Source of the DNA: Prostheceraeus crozeri
Taxonomy: Eukaryota > Platyhelminthes > Polycladida > Euryleptidae
NCBI GenBank assembly: GCA_907163375.1
Contig: CAJQUW010002148.1
Coordinates: 434,001 to 498,000 of the forward strand
Direction of reading: 5' to 3'
DNA: 64,000 nt
Part shown: positions 60,841-64,000 of the stretch, piece after piece
Numbering within the stretch: position 1 is the first letter of the stretch
How the letters are laid out: every line of letters begins with the position of its first letter
Notes under the pieces: model-generated
The model's database searches: none
The model's input: only the letters and a program-made list of their open reading frames with translations
What the model was told of the DNA's origin: nothing
Program-made: the position numbers and the translations under genes

Positions 60841-62436
60841 CTTCTAGCGGTAGTTTATGAAGCATTACATGGTATTATTACAAATTAAGTAGTAATTCTC
60901 TCAAAATAATCATTCTTCTTAGAAAACTTGACACTTGTGATTGACACAACATCAATAAAGCGGTTAGAGAGTGTGGGTAACGCGTTGGTAAAGTTGCATT
61001 GGTAGAAGCAGATAAATCCATGAGCTTGAAAAAAATTCCATATGATTGAATTTGAATCGAATCAGAAAAGACAGCAGTTCATGAATATGAAAATTCACGC
61101 CGTAAAAGTAAAGCATAAAGAGCATAGAAATCCGGCAATCTATGATAAAATATGCATAGAATGGATATGGACATCGACGACGATGGCACTCATGCTACCA
61201 TAAAGCGGCATCTCAACCATGACGACTTTGAGTTGTTAACAATTGGTGGTCCATCGGTGTATTTTGCAATTATTCACGGTTCTTATCATTTCTCCTCATA
61301 TATCTCGGTATTTTGATAGAATGACTTACAATAAAGCGACCAGTGGCAATGATGTACAATTGTTGCATGTTTCAGTAGTTGGATTCTTCTCATGATCTGG
61401 CGACATTTATCTAGATCGGAGCCAGCTGTTTGAGAGACTAAAAAGACATCAACAAAGCAAAGTCGATCATGGAAAAGCTGGCATACAGGAAGGATTTGGA
61501 AGATCATAAAGCAGTGGCGGCTCGTGTCATTTGCTCCAGTGAGACACAAACAAACATAAAACTTTCTACAAAATCATAGGCAACAGTCTAGAATGATCCT
61601 ATTTTGTAAATGAGAAGCATTGGATATGCTTACTATGTGTTATGTGTGTATATGCAAAGACTGTCTATCATTGAGGCTTTGAATAACATATACTTTACCA
61701 TGATTTATTTCAAGCTTGATTCAACGTATAGAGTAAGTATATTGATAATTAGAGTATAAATCTCTAACCCAGATCTCAGATAAGTAGTATCAAATCTCCA
61801 ATCCAGGTTGCATGCACTTTCGATTTCATAAAATAAACTTGACACGATACCGAGCACCACATGTGAGATATACGAAATTTTGCACTTTTGGGCTTTTGGA
61901 GAAATGTACACGAATTTGACTTATTATGACAGCAATACAGATGAAGGAAAAGTGATTTACAAATCGTGCATGACAACCAGAGGTAATATAATTTTTTTCT
62001 CAGTTTATCATATTATCAATTCGATTGCTTCAAATATTGCTTGAGGTAGAACAGGCTAAGTTCTTCGTGTATGATTTAAAGTGAATCCTTGTCAACACGA
62101 AAATATATTTTAGCCTATAGCCCTTCTGCACTGTGCTCAATTTACTGACACATGTACTGCTGATAGTGACAAAGCGGCACACCCATAAAAATATTTATAA
62201 ATCTTTTTTAAATGATAATTATGCAATGCATATGTGTTATTTGAGTGATGTTTAGCCATTTTATACATTCCTATAATATTTCAGATGCTGTAACCCGTCG
62301 AAATTGGCTGCACAAAACAAAGAGATATTACAGAAAAATATCGATTTTCATAAATCCGCAGTGGAAACCAAAAATAAGCTAAATATAAAAATGTAAATGC
62401 AGTTCTCGGCACTGCACCGTGAAATCTTTTGATACT
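60841..62436. other. no gene recognised
   Basis: AT-rich sequence left of the piggyBac remnant. The left terminal repeat of that element and its TTAA target were not located here. Confidence 0.35.
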
Positions 62437-63991
62437 CTAACATTTCACGAATTTTGTTGAGTGATGTTGGCACACAAACATATTGCAGAGTGAGCAACGA
62501 GTACGAATCAATCTTCTCTTCGCACAAAGATAGCAACGGCTCCGCTGAATATCTGAATCATCATCGGCGGCTTCTGCTTGATCATGCATACTGAGATTGT
62601 TGTATCCTTGAATCGGCCAGAATGCCTCGAATACTATGGGCAGCGTGAGTTTTGAGCTCTCATGTTCATGTGTTCAGCAGCCAATTCCATGCAGAGACTC
62701 TTCAAGTAAATTCTGCGCTTGAAGAAAATACCATCGTTCCAATGAGGATTACTTTGAAAAATTGAAAATGATATAGCCATTGAAGGCTGAAATATCCAGA
62801 ATGTTGTAGAATACCTTGTTGGGCCATCGGCTTGTGGCTCTTGAACATGAATATTCATGGCAGCATTGATCAAGTGTATCTACGGCTCCCTTGCTTGCGT
62901 TGTAGTCCAGTACAATTGTTGGTCTTCTGTCTTCTCTGTCAGACAATTGAAACGAATGATGCGAGGGTGAAAGGCATAGAACTGCCTTTCCCTTTTTTGG
63001 AACATATGAGCACAATGCTAGATTTTCTGTAAAGCCAAATAAAGTCGAATGAATTTCCCTTGATCCATTCCGTTGAAAGTCTTGAGGTATTCTGCTTTGT
63101 TGGCTTTCAGAGTACCAATGATAGTCAGATTATGAGTCTAAAGAGATTCAGCCAGAGGTACGGATGTAAAAAAATTGTCCATGGTGATATTGCGCCCACT
63201 ATTTCTCAAAGGCTGAGACAAATCTTGTACAACTCTGCTGGCAAGTCCAGTTTCGGGAAGATGACCTTCTTTTCCGAGATAAATTTGTCCATTATACGCA
63301 TATGCTGTTTTGCTGTCACAAAGCCACCAGATCTTTATTCCGTGCCGATCGGGTTTCGAAGGCATGTATATTCGAAATGGGCACTTGCCTCGAAATCCCA
63401 GGAGTTGCTCATCGATAGTGCAGTTTTCTCCCAAGGGAGTAAGTAATTCATACGACAGCGTCGCATGAATTTATTCCACAGATCTCTAATGGCAGCCATC
63501 TTATCACTTGCTCTTCTTTCAGGTCTGGAGGTTTTATCATCAAACCGAAGGAATTTCATGATGATGGAATAACGATCCAAACTCATAACCGCACGTAAGA
63601 AAGGTCTTCCGTTATCTATCGACCAAAGTTCTTTCAAGCTTTCATGACGTGACTTTGAAAAGCCTGCAAACAATAGACACGATACAAAGGCTTTTACTTC
63701 TGTCTTGTCAATCGGAGACCATCTTTCAGAAGTCCAACCGCCATGTTCATCGTTGTAATGGCGTGGGTAGGAGTTACTATGTAACACGATGGCATCCATG
63801 ATATCATCAGTGAAGAATAAATGAAACGATTCACTTATAGTTCTTGCATGTCTAGCACTATGAATAGGTCCTTCTGCTTCACGGATAATGTATTGCCTTC
63901 TGCGTCTTGGAGGACTCAAATTCCAAATAAATTTATTACGTCCGATGTAAGGACCATTGTGGTCACGCGGCGGCGGAGTAGATGATGTCAT
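62437..63991 (-). pseudogene. piggyBac-type transposase (broken, runs to window edge)
   Basis: Minus-strand pieces in order: an N-terminal part (63335-63991; MRRCRMNYLLP, FLRFDDKTSRPE); the catalytic core (63138-63434) with CTIDEQLLGFRGKCPFRIYM, IKIWWLCDSKTAY and NITMDNFFTSVPLAE; a segment (62749-63015) with IVLDYNASKGAVDTLDQ and SRATSRWPNKVFYNILD; and a C-terminal cysteine-rich finger ending at 62437 (RCYLCAKRR ... CSLC ... CQHH). The three Asp positions expected in piggyBac (IDEQL, MDNFF, VDTLD) are all present. At least three frame changes separate the parts. The acidic N-terminus is probably beyond position 64000. It would excise and insert at TTAA if intact. Confidence 0.85.
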
Positions 63992-64000
63992 TTCAATGTC

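Overview
This is a window of nuclear DNA from an animal, most likely an AT-rich, repeat-laden invertebrate. The species cannot be named from the sequence. Three lines support this: spliced exons with consensus GT/AG sites, Penelope-like, LINE and DNA-transposon families typical of invertebrate genomes, and tRNA-derived SINEs. No operons, CRISPR arrays, rRNA genes or functional tRNA genes were seen.

The one clear housekeeping gene is on the minus strand: three consecutive coding exons of peroxisomal trans-2-enoyl-CoA reductase (PECR-like, an NADPH-dependent short-chain dehydrogenase). Exon 1 is at 42537-42651, exon 2 at 40166-40299 and exon 3 at 8474-8639. Phases match exactly across both joins. 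Intron 2 is about 31.5 kb and holds most of the mobile DNA. The remaining PECR exons must lie beyond position 1, so the left end of the window is also intron. A C-type-lectin-like receptor gene (3829-5505, with a tail in another frame to 5708) and the start of a second one (5839-6141) lie on the opposite strand within this inferred intron.

Layout from left to right: a TA-flanked inverted-repeat element (774-3646); the lectin-like genes; a tRNA-SINE and a LINE tail; PECR exon 3; two Penelope-like copies facing head to head (8676-10585 and 16650-17152) around a Tc1/MITE cluster (10610-13238) and a hAT element with 8-bp target duplications (13509-16526); an unclassified transposon with about 400-bp terminal inverted repeats (18742-21853); a Penelope fragment; a broken Ty3/gypsy LTR fossil (24586-29076) with a SINE in it; a nest of Penelope fragments broken by a palindromic composite element (31016-35429), which is itself split by a TA-flanked element (33507-35376); about 3 kb without recognised genes; a broken THAP domain; and PECR exons 2 and 1.

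Upstream of PECR (right half): LINE fragments, a stack of hAT-type elements with nested insertions (48092-54133, containing a LINE with an open 581-residue reverse transcriptase and a 6-bp-TSD element; then 54233-56013; then 58485-60840 with 58919-60639 inside), and a broken piggyBac transposase at the right edge. Most of the sequence is transposon burial ground. The genes do not form a pathway together.
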